Shown here piece after piece: positions 34,411-47,158 of a DNA stretch of 64,000 nucleotides; position 1 is the stretch's first letter, and the number at the start of each line of letters is the position of its first letter. Location: contig NC_057788.1 of assembly GCF_014905175.1 (NCBI RefSeq), positions 14,595,404-14,659,403 of the forward strand, given 5' to 3'. The DNA comes from Aphidius gifuensis. Taxonomy: Eukaryota > Arthropoda > Insecta > Hymenoptera > Braconidae. Position numbers and translations under genes: made by a program. Below the pieces are notes generated by a model. That model did no database searches. It was not told where the DNA came from and saw only the letters and a list, made by a program, of their open reading frames with translations.

Positions 34411-36194
34411 ACACTCAGAGAAGGATAAGTTAACAGTTAACATACCAATATGTTTACATTAAACATACAAAAGTTTAATGTTAAGATATATATATTAACA
34501 ATAAACATAGATATCTTAACTGTTAACATACGTATGTTTATAGTTAACATACGTATCTTTACGTGGCCAAATATTTTGATGCGCCAGTCTACTTCTTGTC
34601 ATCTTTTTTTTTTGACATTATATTGTGATACTATTCTAATTGTAATATAATATAATATGTACTCGTGTTGTCATAAATTTATTTAAATTTAGTTTTTTTG
34701 TAAATTCATTCTTAATTTTACATTAAATTTTCATATTTACATACGTAAATGTCTTCAACTATCAGCCTAACCTTCAAATTGTGTCAATTACAGATATCTT
34801 AATAGTTAACATACGCATATTAACTATTAAGATACGTATGTTTAATGTTAATATATTGTAACGAGATTTGGCAGATCTCGCGCTCACGAAAATAATTAGA
34901 GGTCTGGTCTGAGGGGTTTCATCGACTAAGACGCTAATTAATACCACCGGTTTGTGAGTGGCCTCGGTAGTGACATCCATTTTCGCCTGAATGTCAGTGT
35001 TGACTTGGTAGACATCCACCATGAGTGGATAATCCGGATTCCTACCCTGGCTACGACAGATTCGTATCCCCTACTTCGACACTCCCACCGGAGAGTCGCA
35101 TCGAGGTGTGCGCACAGATGGTCGTATGGAGTGGGTCAAACGGGAGTGGGGATAGAGAGTCCATAAAACTGGTGATCGCTGGCATCTCACTGCCAGTCGT
35201 CGGCCGGCTCTCGGAGCTGGCTGATGGCACCGGGACTGGTGACAGTCCGTGGTTGGCTTCCGATGAAGCTAGCTGACTCCTTGGTGGAGTTGGCTGGTGA
35301 CTTGGTGATGTCGACATGCTCCTATGGAGGAGCTAGTTGATATCATTAGTGAAGCTGGCATGACTCCTTGGTGGAGTTAGCCGACTTAGACGATGACGTC
35401 GACTGGGTCCTAGTATGGAACTAGTTGATGTCACTGATGAGTCCAACCAAGCTCCCGATGCGTGGTGCATGCTCTCGGGGGTGATTTACGATGTCGCTAC
35501 GCTGTATAGGTAGGACGTTGTATATCACTCGCTCTCTCGCTCTAGTGTGGTTACTTACTGTCAGGGTAACCTATGATCGAGTAGTCAGATGCATAGAGTG
35601 GTCCAGCGTAAGACCAGCGTGGCTGCGGATGGCCTTTATGTTCGACTACTTGGTGCACTAGAGTGAGTAGACAATAGGAGGATATTTGGTAAAGCCTGTG
35701 AGGTACGAATATCCTCGTTCTCGTATTGACTTAGGTTGTGCGAGTGAGTTAAACCAAAGTGAATGATCACGGTAATAACCGCCGCCGCGGGGTGAGGTTA
35801 TTACGCTCCCGGCCAATATTAAAATTCATATACATTTTAGTACTGGTGCCAGAGTGACGTTTTGGAATTAATATGGTGGACCGCGCCCCTCTACCATTTT
35901 CTTACTGAACTAGTCGCTACCGAAATGGCCGTCGGCGGCCATTGCTCCCGAAACTACCCCACGGTCCGTTGGTTGCCGTTATACACCAGCTGGCTCCCTC
36001 CTGGCGGTAAGAGAGGAGGATGGTGAGAAATCCTCGTTGATCCCATAGTAACTGATGCTTCTACTTTATCGGTGGAAAAATCAGTTACAATATATATCTT
36101 TGATGTAAACTTATCAGCCACCACCCATTTTAACATGGCATATGTTAACATTAAACAGGATATGTTAACTGTTAACATATCCTTCTCTGTGTGT
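34411..36194. mobile_element. 1.8-kb TIR element with GC-rich core
   Basis: ACACTCAGAGAAGGATAAGT at the left and its near-inverse ending CCTTCTCTGTGTGT at 36194 form TIRs that continue into GTTAACAGTTAACATA. The subterminal zone repeats TTAACATACGTATCT words several times. The core (about 34857-36060) is strikingly GC-rich for this window and contains small direct repeats (GACTCCTTGGTGGAGTT at 35274 and 35372). I found no protein in the core. It may be a separate insertion such as a solo LTR. No target duplication was identified. Confidence 0.65.
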
Positions 36195-36560
36195 ATTAGT
36201 GCAAAATTTTTTCCTATTAATTTTTTATAAATACAATGAATACATTTATTCATTTGTAAAAAAAAAAATAATACATTTTTTTTTTTTTTTACTATTAATA
36301 TTAATATTAATATTATTATTTAATACATATTGTTCTTAAGGTTAATTTTGTTAGCAAGTCAGAAGAAAAATTTTTTGCTTACTATATAAAAAATAAATAT
36401 CGACTGAAGATTATTTTTTTATTGAATTTTTCTTCAATGAATTTTTTATTTTTTCTCAAATTTTTATTATTTAACTTTATTTTATTAATACGAATATGAT
36501 TAATCTTTCTGTATAAATGTCATTCTTTATAAAAACAGAAAATTTCGTCCGTTACGTAGA
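36195..36560. other. Gene-free AT-rich stretch
   Basis: Poly(T) and (TTAATA)n-like sequence; nothing recognised. Confidence 0.35.
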
Positions 36561-36561
36561 T

Positions 36562-36645
36562 GCACTCGTGGCTCGGTGGGAAAATCGTTAGGTTTAAGAT
36601 ATCGTGGTATGCGTCGATCGAGAGTTCGAATCCCTCATGGGTTAT
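36562..36645 (+). repeat. tRNA-like fragment (SINE head)
   Basis: GTGGCTCGGTGGGAAAATCG serves as an A-box-like region and GAGTTCGAATCC as a B box, 60 bp apart, followed by a poly(A)-containing tail. Pairing does not support a functional tRNA. Confidence 0.6.
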
Positions 36646-36939
36646 AGGTTCAGGAAAAAAAAAATTGATCACAATGTGAAATAGCACGGTTCTTCTGTTA
36701 ATTAACAAAAATAATATTAAATAAATAATTTTTTTTTTTATTTAAATCAGTAGTAATTTACTCCTTGAATTGAATCTAAATTTAAATTGATAGAAACCTT
36801 TTTGTTCTCAATTCAAGACACAACTTGATATTTTTCAAGAACTCTTGTTCTAAAATTTAGAACTGTTGTTCTTAAAGTGAGAACAAAAAGATTTTTTTTA
36901 AGAATTGTCCTACCTTGGGACTTACATTCAGCCTTAATG

Positions 36940-37070
36940 CAGAGAATAATCATAAAATCGATAATAAAATGTAAATTCATGACCATTCAACTTAAAATGA
37001 ATTCATGAAAACGTCTTGGACTTCTGGATTGTAAAAACTGTATTATTTTTTGTTTATACATGGTATTTCG
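36940..37070. repeat. Inverted partner of 42590-42740
   Basis: GAAAACGTCTTGGACTTCTGG and neighbouring blocks (AATAATCATAAAATCGATAA, TTTTTTGTTTATACAT) match the reverse strand of 42590-42740. The two copies are 5.6 kb apart and in opposite orientation. Confidence 0.7.
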
Positions 37071-37449
37071 ATGTCACTCTAAGGTCGACACAAGGCCCAA
37101 TTTTGTATCTAAAATTCGCTCCATCTACACGTAGATTCTACTCTTTCTCTAACTATATTTCTGACCAATTAAATATTTATTTATTTTTAAAAAATGTCAA
37201 AATTTTGAAATATAAAGTTGAATAATTTGCTATAGATAAAAAAAAAAAAAATTAAGCGATATTTCGATACTTGTTAATTTCTTTGAATACAAAAATTATA
37301 ACGTATACATATATATTATATGAATAAAAATAAAAAAATTAAATTCTGCTATACCATCAATGGTAAATAACCAACACACGCATCTGCATGAACACATGTA
37401 TATGCATAAAGAGAAAAATTCAGGAGAAGGGATACGCGCGGGGTATGGC

Positions 37450-37910
37450 CAGTGATGTAAAAAAAATTTTGTGACCGTCATTGGACGGTCACGTCATTCG
37501 GTCCGTCAGAAAAAATGACGGGCTGAAAATTTGTGACCGATTGTGACCGTGAGATTTCTGACAAAACTATGACATTTAATTTTCTGACGGTCAGTTTTAC
37601 AACTATATAGATGACTTAACAATGACCGAAAAATAAATGACATTACATACGACACATTGACGACTGACTGTTATTTTAGAATATTTATAGAATATTTTCT
37701 CTGATTTTTTTCAACTTAATTTATAACAGATTTTTTTTTTCTTTTTCGAAAATGACCAAAATTATGACGAAAAATTTTCTGACGGTCAATTTTACAACTA
37801 ATTAGACGAATTTTACAAAAATGACGAAATTATGACGAAAAAATTCTGACGGTCACAGACGGTCATTTTTTTAATGACGTGACAAAAAAAAAAAATGACG
37901 GACATCACTA
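37450..37910. mobile_element. 461-bp hAT-like MITE
   Basis: GGTATGGC is duplicated at 37442-37449 and 37911-37918. The element begins CAGTGATGT and ends ACATCACTA, short inverted ends of hAT type. The interior is built from GACGGTCA / TGACCGTC words in both orientations. No coding capacity. Confidence 0.9.
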
Positions 37911-38039
37911 GGTATGGCACGACGTATCCGAAGAAATGTGGACTTTAACTTGAAAATTTATTTTTTAGTAAGATTTGTTACCTGGCTTTTATTGAGTTGT
38001 ATATCTTTTTTAATATTCAGTAAAAAAAATCGAGAGTCC

Positions 38040-38870
38040 CAGGTAGGATCCCACAAGGGTGAACGGCCGTGCCAGGCTTGTTACAAGCTTGTGTTTTCTA
38101 GCCTTGGTGGACTAGAATGTGCCTAGCTTGGCACAGAGAATTTTTCCAGTCATTGCACAAGACTTGTTGATCTAGGCTTGTACCAAGCCTGTGTCGATTG
38201 TGATTTCCAAGCCTCACACAAGGTTAAAAATTCCAAGCTCGTGTCAAGCTTGTATTTACAGTCATTGCACAAGACTTGTTATTCCAAGCTTGTACCAAGC
38301 CTGTGACAATCGTTAATTCCAAGCCTCACACAAGGTTAAAAATTCCAAGCTCGTGTCAAGCTTGTATTTACAGTCATTGCACAAGACTTGTTATTCCCGG
38401 CTTGTACCAAGCCTGTGACAATCGTTAATTCCAAGCCTTACAGAAGGTTGAAAATTCCAAGCTCGTATCAAGCCTGTATTTACTGTCATTGCACAAGACT
38501 TGCTAGTACAGGCTCGTACCAAGCCTGTGTCAATCGGTAATTCCAAGCTTTAAACAAGGTTGAAATTTCCAAGATTGTGTCGAGCCTGTATTTACAGTTA
38601 TTGCACAAGACTTGTTAGTCCAGGCTCGTAACAAGCATGTGTCAATCGTTAATTCCAAGCCTCACACAAGGTTAAAAATTCCAAGCTCGTGTCAAGCCTG
38701 TATTTACAGTCATTGCACAAAACTTGTTAGTCCAGGCTTGTACCAAGCCTGTGTTAATCGTTAGTTTCAAGCCTCACACAAGATTAAAAATTTCAAGGTT
38801 GTGTCAAGCCTGTTTTTCCAGTCATTAGACAAGCCTTGTTAATCCAGGCTCGACACAAGACTGTCCCCTT
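38040..38870. repeat. 112-bp tandem array, seven copies
   Basis: CAGTCATTGCACAAGACTTG starts at 38147, 38259, 38371, 38483 (variant), 38595 (variant), 38707 and 38819 (variant), exactly 112 bp apart each time. Units are full of CAAGCTTG and CAAGCCTG half-palindromes. A related, less regular CAAGCTTG-rich patch lies at 39222-39410. Confidence 0.93.
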
Positions 38871-39012
38871 AATTTTTCCCGCCCTCCCCTTTAATATAAA
38901 TTTCAAATAAAAATTATCAGGCTTTGACTATTGTGTGAGGCATTCGCTAGGACTGTGTTTAGTCTCGATAGAATTTATTTATATAAAAAATTTTGACGAC
39001 CACTTTTATCAA

Positions 39013-39086
39013 TACCCCGATGGTCGACATGATAGTGCATTGGACTTCCACGTGAGAGGCCCCGGATCGATCCCGCGTCGCGTCCC
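39013..39086 (+). repeat. tRNA-like fragment (SINE head)
   Basis: GATGGTCGACATGATAGTG (A-box-like) and GGATCGATCCC (B-box-like) with tRNA spacing, between the 112-bp array and the related CAAGCTTG-rich patch. Probably a tRNA-derived repeat. Confidence 0.55.
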
Positions 39087-39817
39087 TAGTTTTTCGTTTA
39101 ATTATTATCGTTTAATAGAATTGTTTGAATTAAAAAATAACAATGTCGGAATTATTAAATTAACAATAATAATAGATTAACCATAATAATTTATTTATAT
39201 TTTTTTTGAAATTATTTTTGGAAGCTCGAGTCAAGCCCGAGGCACAAGCCTTGGCACAATGCTGGAATACGAGTCTTGACACGAGGCTGGGACACGAGCC
39301 TTGGCACAAGCCTTGTCATCAAGCTTGTAACATAGGCACATTTCCAATCACTTAACAACCTTGGCACAAGCTTGTAGCACAAGCTAGACACAAGCATGTG
39401 AGCCTTGTTACTATTAGTTAATTTGTTTTAAATAATATTATTGGCAACATTGTTGTTAGCATCCATTTCCAAAAATTTGTAATATTCATGGACAGTTTCT
39501 CATTCCAACACAAACGGTCCCTGATTTTGCTTTTACTCGTTTATAAAATAATAAATAATGAATTAAATTTTATTTGGTTTAAAGTGTGATTAAGTTTGCG
39601 TGTAAAAATCAGGGAGTGAGATAAACAATTATCAGAAACAGATGAAAAAAAGATTAAAGATGCCTTGGTGAATATTAAAAAAAGCCTCGTTTGGAATTAT
39701 TTTGAAAAAATTAGTTAAAATAATTCCAAGTATGGTCAATGTAACCATTGTTTACTAAAACTGCTCATTGGTGCTACACGTCAGTACGAATATTGTTTTT
39801 ATTAGTCAGTAAACAAC

Positions 39818-41208
<1,391 letters not shown>

Positions 41209-41553
41209 TACTACTTCGTCATTAATTAATCATTTACGATATAAACATTATGAGTTGTGGCAAATATATTCCACACAGACAAACGAGAAATCTGAGAGTC
41301 GTCAGCCATCAACACAAAGACAAACCAAATTTTAGAGACAGAAGAAGATCACCGTACAGATTCCCGAATCGATATTCCCGAATAATATGTATCGACATTC
41401 CCGAATTTACTTTTTCCGAATAACAGTTTATACCCGAACAAAATATTTTCCGCATAATTTTAATTTTCTTCATCAAAAGTTTGTACGTTAATTTGTTTCT
41501 TTTTTCGTTTTTATGTTTTAATTTGACGCTTTTTTTTTCCTTAAAAAAAAAAA
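41209..41553. other. Gene-free stretch with ATTCCCGAAT words
   Basis: TTCCCGAAT recurs four times at 41360-41425. No gene seen. Confidence 0.4.
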
Positions 41554-41890
41554 AATGGCTTCATTTTAAAAATGATATTGAGGAAAGTCATAGCGTTCAG
41601 AAAGACAAACAAGAAAGAAAAAAAAATCTTTAAAACATTAAAAATGGCGGAGTTAGAAGCATTTGAAAAAGAAATCGATTTTTTCTGAAAATTTTATATA
41701 GAAAAGATATTAGTCTTGATGTGAAGAATTTTGTTGTTGAAAAAAATTACAACTAACCTTAACGGTTAAAGGTAAAAGATGTTTATACTTCAAACTGCGC
41801 TATTTTGAACTTTTCCACAAACTTTTTTTTGTGTTCGTCTTTCTGAACGCTACAACTTTTTTAAGTATCATTTTTGAATTCGAGCCATAT
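41554..41890. repeat. Foldback repeat, ~60-bp arms
   Basis: ATGATATTG...CATAGCGTTCAGAAAGAC on the left arm (41554-41616) is matched in inverse at 41826-41890 (GTCTTTCTGAACGCTACAAC). Likely a MITE; ends and target duplication not resolved. Confidence 0.7.
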
Positions 41891-42589
41891 TTTTCGAGGA
41901 AAATCTATCAACAGATAAAATCGGGCCGAAAAAAAAGTGATTTTATCGAAAAATTTTTCCAATAAAGTTTGATGTAAGAAACATTTTGGTACAAAAAAAA
42001 AATATAGTATACATTTAAGAATTTTTTTTAATTTCGAGGTCCCCTTCCAAACTCTACATTTTTTACCATAATCTGTATCGCACCACATAACCAAATATAC
42101 TACGATAATTTCACAAGGGTTGTAAGTCCTTATGTTTGATACAGGGCTATCAAAGGATGTGGAGGATAGGTTGTAAATTGAAATAATAGGAATAACACTT
42201 CAAATAAATCCAAACACTGTGGCTTAAATTCTATTAATATATTCACTTTATTATTTCACTAAAATTATAATTAATTGTATTGTATATTGTATATTGAGTT
42301 GACTCTAAAAAGTGTTGTCATGGACAGACACTACTATTTTATATTGTAAGTATAAAGAAATCCCGTTGTACGTGAATCAATATTAATTAGAGATGTAACG
42401 TAAACGAATGTTGAAGAGCAACTGATTTCTCAGTTTGTTAAAAATTGTCAAGTCCAAAAAATGGGTGTATACTTAGTTAAAAAATTAGTTTATAATTGGT
42501 CAAAAATGAGTTCAAGAGAGGGTAAAACACTATGTGTGGGTGGTGGGATTTTTAGACATAAAATTAGGTCTTGAGTGGTCCAAAGGGTG
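41891..42589. other. Gene-free stretch
   Basis: AT-rich, with short TGTATTGTATATTGTATATT repeats at ~42274. No gene recognised. Confidence 0.35.
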
Positions 42590-42740
42590 GCATAAAAGTA
42601 ATATGTGTAAACAAAAAATATAGATTTTACGACCAGAAAGTCCAAGACGTTTTCATGAATTTATTTTATTTTAAATAGTTATAAATTTACTTTTTTATTG
42701 TCGATTTTACGATCATTTTGTGTATCGAAAATACGTTAGT
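42590..42740. repeat. Inverted partner of 36940-37070
   Basis: See the partner copy; CCAAGACGTTTTCATGAATT is the most conserved block. Confidence 0.7.
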
Positions 42741-43089
42741 GCAGTTGTTTGACAGATGTGAGATTTTCTCTAATTCTTGACAAATAATGTTTTAAAAAAT
42801 ATGTTATAATATTACCAAAGAGAAACTTGAGTCTGCATCTGCACCCACGAAATTTGTACAACAATCACTGAATAATCACATCGTCCACGGCGACTTACAA
42901 ATCTCTTAAATGCTGATAGAAATCCCTCAGTTATATAATCAGTAGCTAAGTCAAGATGATGATGCCATGCAGACAAATACAACTATACCGCATGGTTATA
43001 AGACCACGTGGTCATAAGAGTTGTGCACGTACTTGAGTATTCGTCACTGATACACAACGTGCACAGACTCATTATTATTTTTGAGTTGT

Positions 43090-44770
43090 TTAAAAAATAA
43101 TAATAAAATTATGGGGTTATTATGACACAAAACATTGAATTTTGATTATGATATATTCCCCTCAATATATCCTTTTCATTGTTTTTAGTTACATTTTTTG
43201 GTTTCATTTTTATAGTTCTGTGCTTTGTATTATTATAATTTCTAATCAATTCAGAAAGTATAGTCAACCATTTATAACTGCCTTAGAAAGTAAATCTTTC
43301 CCACATTTGATTTTTCAGGGTTCTATTGAACCTTCCAACTATACCATATTCTTTTATGAGATTCTTAAATTCACTGTTGTAAAATTATTTTCCGGGATCG
43401 ACAGCTAAATGTTTTTGTGGATATGGAGACCTTTCAGGAAAACAGATTTCATTACTGCAGTAACATCTTTCGCACTTTTTGTTTTGAGTAGTACAACAAA
43501 TTCATATTTGGAAAAATTATCAATTATTGTGAGTATAAACTTGTAATTTTCATTTACGGAAGCATATACACTAGGCCGTTTCAAAAAAAAATTCTTTTTT
43601 TTTCTCTCCCACCCCCTAAAATCTTAGTATTTAACAAGACAAACTATCTACTATTTTCAATTTTTTTTTTTTTTTTTTCTTCAATGTCGCTCATCGACTT
43701 TAATAATTTTCCATTTAAAATACATGTAAGCAGAATGTTCATTTTATACTTTTGTTTATAACTTTATCAATTTTTGAGCTAGAGACTTGGTAATACGACC
43801 ATTCGAAAGCTCAAAAAAAAGCTTTGAAATACATATTGAAAAAAAAATTTTTGATCAACTGTTTCGTGGCTAGAGAACTTTATAAACGTTTATTTCTAAA
43901 AAAACGATAATTTATTTATTCGAAGACCTCTGGGCATTCATATAAAATTAAAAATTCGGCATATAAAATATAGTGTCTAAAGCTTTTTGATTAAGCTTTT
44001 TAAATAATCATCTTGAATTGAAATTTATTGATTATTATAAAAGTTATAATTTTTTGAAACACTGAAAAAAAACAATGTTATTTGTGCAATTTTTTTATAA
44101 ACGAATGAATGCTGTTTTCGGTTAGGTGTTTCAAAAAATCATAACTTTCGAAATAATCAATATATTTCAATTCAAGATGATTATTTAAAAAGCTTAATTA
44201 AAAAGCTTTAGACACTATATCTTATATGCCGAATTTTTAATTTTATATGCTCAGAGGTCTTCGAATAAATAAATTATCGTTTGTTTAGAAATAAACGTTT
44301 ACGTAGTTTTCTAGCCGCGAAACAGATAATTAAAAATTTTTTTTCCAATATGTATTTAAAAGCTTTTTTTTTAAGCTTTCGAATGGTCGTATTTCCAACT
44401 CTCTAGCTTAAAAATCGATAAAGTTATGAACAAAAGTATAAAATAAACACTTTGCTTACATGTATTTTAAATGGAAAATATTCAAAGTCGATGAGCGATA
44501 TTAAAAAAAAAAAAAAAAAAAAAAATTGAAAATAGTAGATTGTTTGTCTTGTTGAATACTAAGATTTTAGGGGGTGGAAGAGAAAAAAAAAAATTTTTTT
44601 TTTTTTTTGAAATGGTCTAATATACACTCATGTCGACAAGATCACATTGTCATGTTTCATGAAGAGCTCGAATATCAACATGTCTACGTTGATAATATCT
44701 GCGAGCAGGCTTGTGTAACTCATGTGCCACAACACTTCTCAAATAGTTATTGTCTTCTTTTTGGTTATTT
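43090..44770 (-). pseudogene. Polinton integrase, decayed and interrupted
   Basis: The minus strand upstream of the insertion (44760-44620) reads AHELHKPARRYYQRR and DLVDMSVY. Downstream (43563-43100) it reads NENYKFILTIIDNFSKYEFV, then EFKNLIKEYGIV, FNRTLKNQMWERFT, GSYKWLTILSELI and NNTKHRTIKMKP. These are the retroviral-type integrase blocks of Polinton/Maverick elements, with catalytic Asp in DLVDM. Stops and shifts are frequent. A 1.05-kb foldback element splits the gene between the DLVDM and NENYKF segments. Confidence 0.85.
43572..44619. mobile_element. 1.05-kb hAT-like foldback element in the integrase
   Basis: Begins TAGGCCGTTTC and ends GAAATGGTCTA; ATATACAC is present at 43564-43571 and 44620-44627 as an 8-bp duplication. 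The arms are near-complete inverted copies, for example GTCGCTCATCGACTTTAAT on the left against its inverse near 44490 and AAGCTTTAGACACTATAT near 44206 against its left mate. Non-coding. An 8-bp duplication suggests mobilisation by a hAT-type transposase. Confidence 0.9.
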
Positions 44771-44799
44771 TCTGTTGTTTTTATTTTATTTTTGATTTT

Positions 44800-45547
44800 C
44801 TAAGCGTACTCCCAAATTTCCTGTCAAATAGCGAGATACACTTGCAACTGTACTTGTTCCGTCGGAAAGAGAGGTAAGCGAGAAGAGAGAGAGAAAGAAA
44901 AAGATAAATTTTATTTGAGAAAAAATAAGTTTGAAAATGTAAAGTAAAATAAAAGGTAAAACACACAACACATTGAGCCAGCAGGTCTAATCTTCTGACG
45001 GCACGAGCCGATGCCGACTAATCCCTCAAACTGACAACGTTTGCCATTAGAAAAATGTTGCAGTTTGAGGACAATGAGGATTAGGCCGCTGACCTCGAAG
45101 ACCACCCAGTCTTTCGAGAAATTAAATAAATTATATGTAAAAACATTTTGGAAGTTTTGTCGGGTCCAAGAGACGCTTATACAAGCGTCGTTTGGCCTTC
45201 TAGAATTTTCCAGATTTTTCATTACTAAGGCCCAGAAGCTGGTTAGCGTCCTGGACCTTTTTTCTAGCATCAGTTGCATTCGCAATCCCGTAGCTTACGG
45301 AACTCTCTCTTGTCACTTGCTCTTACAAAAAATCAACTTAAATAAATTCACAAGTTAATAAATAAATTTAAACTACTTCGATAAACAAATTAAATAATAA
45401 TATAAATTTAAATAATAATTTGAAATAATGAAAATTAAAATTAAACGATAAAAAATATAAAAATTATTATTGTGTTAATTATTTAAATTACATATCCTAT
45501 ATTTCATGACCAGATATAAATCCCTTAACGGGCAATATATCCAACAT
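44800..45547 (+). mobile_element. Putative 5' LTR of the BEL/Pao element
   Basis: The right end is placed just before the primer binding site, at a CCAACA. The left end is not fixed because no 3' LTR exists in the window for comparison; a start around 44792-44806 is assumed from the end of Polinton-like sequence. The interior is less AT-rich than the leader that follows. Confidence 0.5.
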
Positions 45548-45550
45548 TTT

Positions 45551-45570
45551 TTAGTGCCGAAACCAGGGAC
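45551..45570 (+). other. BEL/Pao primer binding site
   Basis: TTAGTGCCGAAACCAGGGAC closely matches the TGGTGCCGAAACC-type site common in BEL/Pao elements, where a tRNA 3' end primes minus-strand DNA synthesis. It directly follows the inferred LTR end. Confidence 0.75.
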
Positions 45571-47158
45571 ATTTAGATTCAATAAATTAAATAAAATAGT
45601 TATATTTTATCGAAAAACAATAAATAAATATACAAATTAAGTGAATTAATTTAATTTAACCAAGTGTTAAGTGCGTACATTTGTGTAACTTACACACGTA
45701 TAATAAATACACATACAAGTATATATTTTATTATACTATAAACAATTTGAAAAATTATATTCAAATAATATAAATTAATTAAATATAAAGTGACAGTAGT
45801 ACATTCTTGCAAAAATAATAATTAAACTAACAATCAAAAAATATAATGTATTCATTATAAACTTATTACAAAGTGATAGTGCGGTGTTTGTGTAAAATAA
45901 AAATTAACAATAATTCTAATATTTGTATAGAATTATATAATAATATATAGTTCAATAGAAACTCATTGAACAATTATATTCAAATATATATACATATACG
46001 TATATACATATACACGAGCAACAAACGCGCCCAACACAAGCCGAGTAAAAACTCAACCACGTGCTGACGCCGAACTGCAACCATCCAGGTCCAAGGACTC
46101 ATCAAACGGCAAGTCACTGAATTGTTTTTTACTGATTAGAATAATTGTGCAATACCATAAAATTTAAATCATTTAATTATTATACATATCCGTTTAAGAT
46201 GATTAAAATTTAAATAATATAACTAAATACCATAATCATTTGTATGATTATAGACCGAAAATTATCTCTGATAATTGCAGTCACAATAAATTACCATTGT
46301 TATTAATAACAATAATCAAAATTATTCAATTAATAGTTTAAATAATAAAATAATAAATAAAATCATAAATTAGCAATAATTTATAAACTTAAACAATTAA
46401 CCAAGCGCTATATAAATAAAAGAAATATTATTCAAGCCATTGAATAAACCATTCAATCAATTGATTGAATAATAAATTAAATAAATTAAATTTAATATCA
46501 AACAATTAATTGAATAATTTTATAAATAATAAAACCACACAAAGACAATTAGGTAATTGCAAAATACCATTAATAATTAAAAATACAATTGACGAATTGT
46601 ATAGTTAATTATTTAAACATTTAAATAAACATACCAACAAATCACGATTGACTTAAAATTAATCGATAAACCAAACAATTGACAGTTGAGCGTCGAACTT
46701 CAGTGCAATCAGCCTTAATAAATTTATAAAACTTATTGAATTAAATATTCAAACAATTCATTAATTATTTATAATAATTAATATTTTATCAAATTTTGAG
46801 ATTATAATATATAAAATAAAATAACAAATTTTTTAAATTAATGGTGAAATATATGAATAAATTTGAATGAATAAAATCATTTCTTTTATCAATAAAATAA
46901 TTTAAATTCGAATAAAGGATTTAAAATGAAATTTTACAAATTTTAAAATTGATATCATTACAATTACATTTTATTATAAATATCAAAGTTAATATTTTCA
47001 AAAAAAATCCAATTAAACAAATTTAGACACATTTATATATTTCACTTGCTAAAAGATTTGTTGATAACAATTAAAATTAAAAATTTAAGCTATTAAGCTT
47101 GGTGAGTGCATTGATTTATCGACTGTTAACTGTCTCATTGTTTAATTAAAAAATAATC
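45571..47158 (+). other. Long AT-rich BEL/Pao leader
   Basis: About 1.6 kb between primer binding site and gag with no ORF, rich in TAATAATTAAAT-type sequence. One GC-richer block at 46017-46110 stands out. Retroelement leaders usually carry the packaging signal, but none can be recognised by eye. Confidence 0.6.

Noticed and set aside
34774..35317. Overlapping ORFs of 66-88 codons on both strands
   Set aside because: They arise from the GC-rich core of the TIR element, overlap in both orientations, and show no domain.
44911..45358. 124- and 105-codon ORFs on opposite strands
   Set aside because: They lie within the inferred BEL/Pao LTR, mirror each other, and have no recognisable protein.
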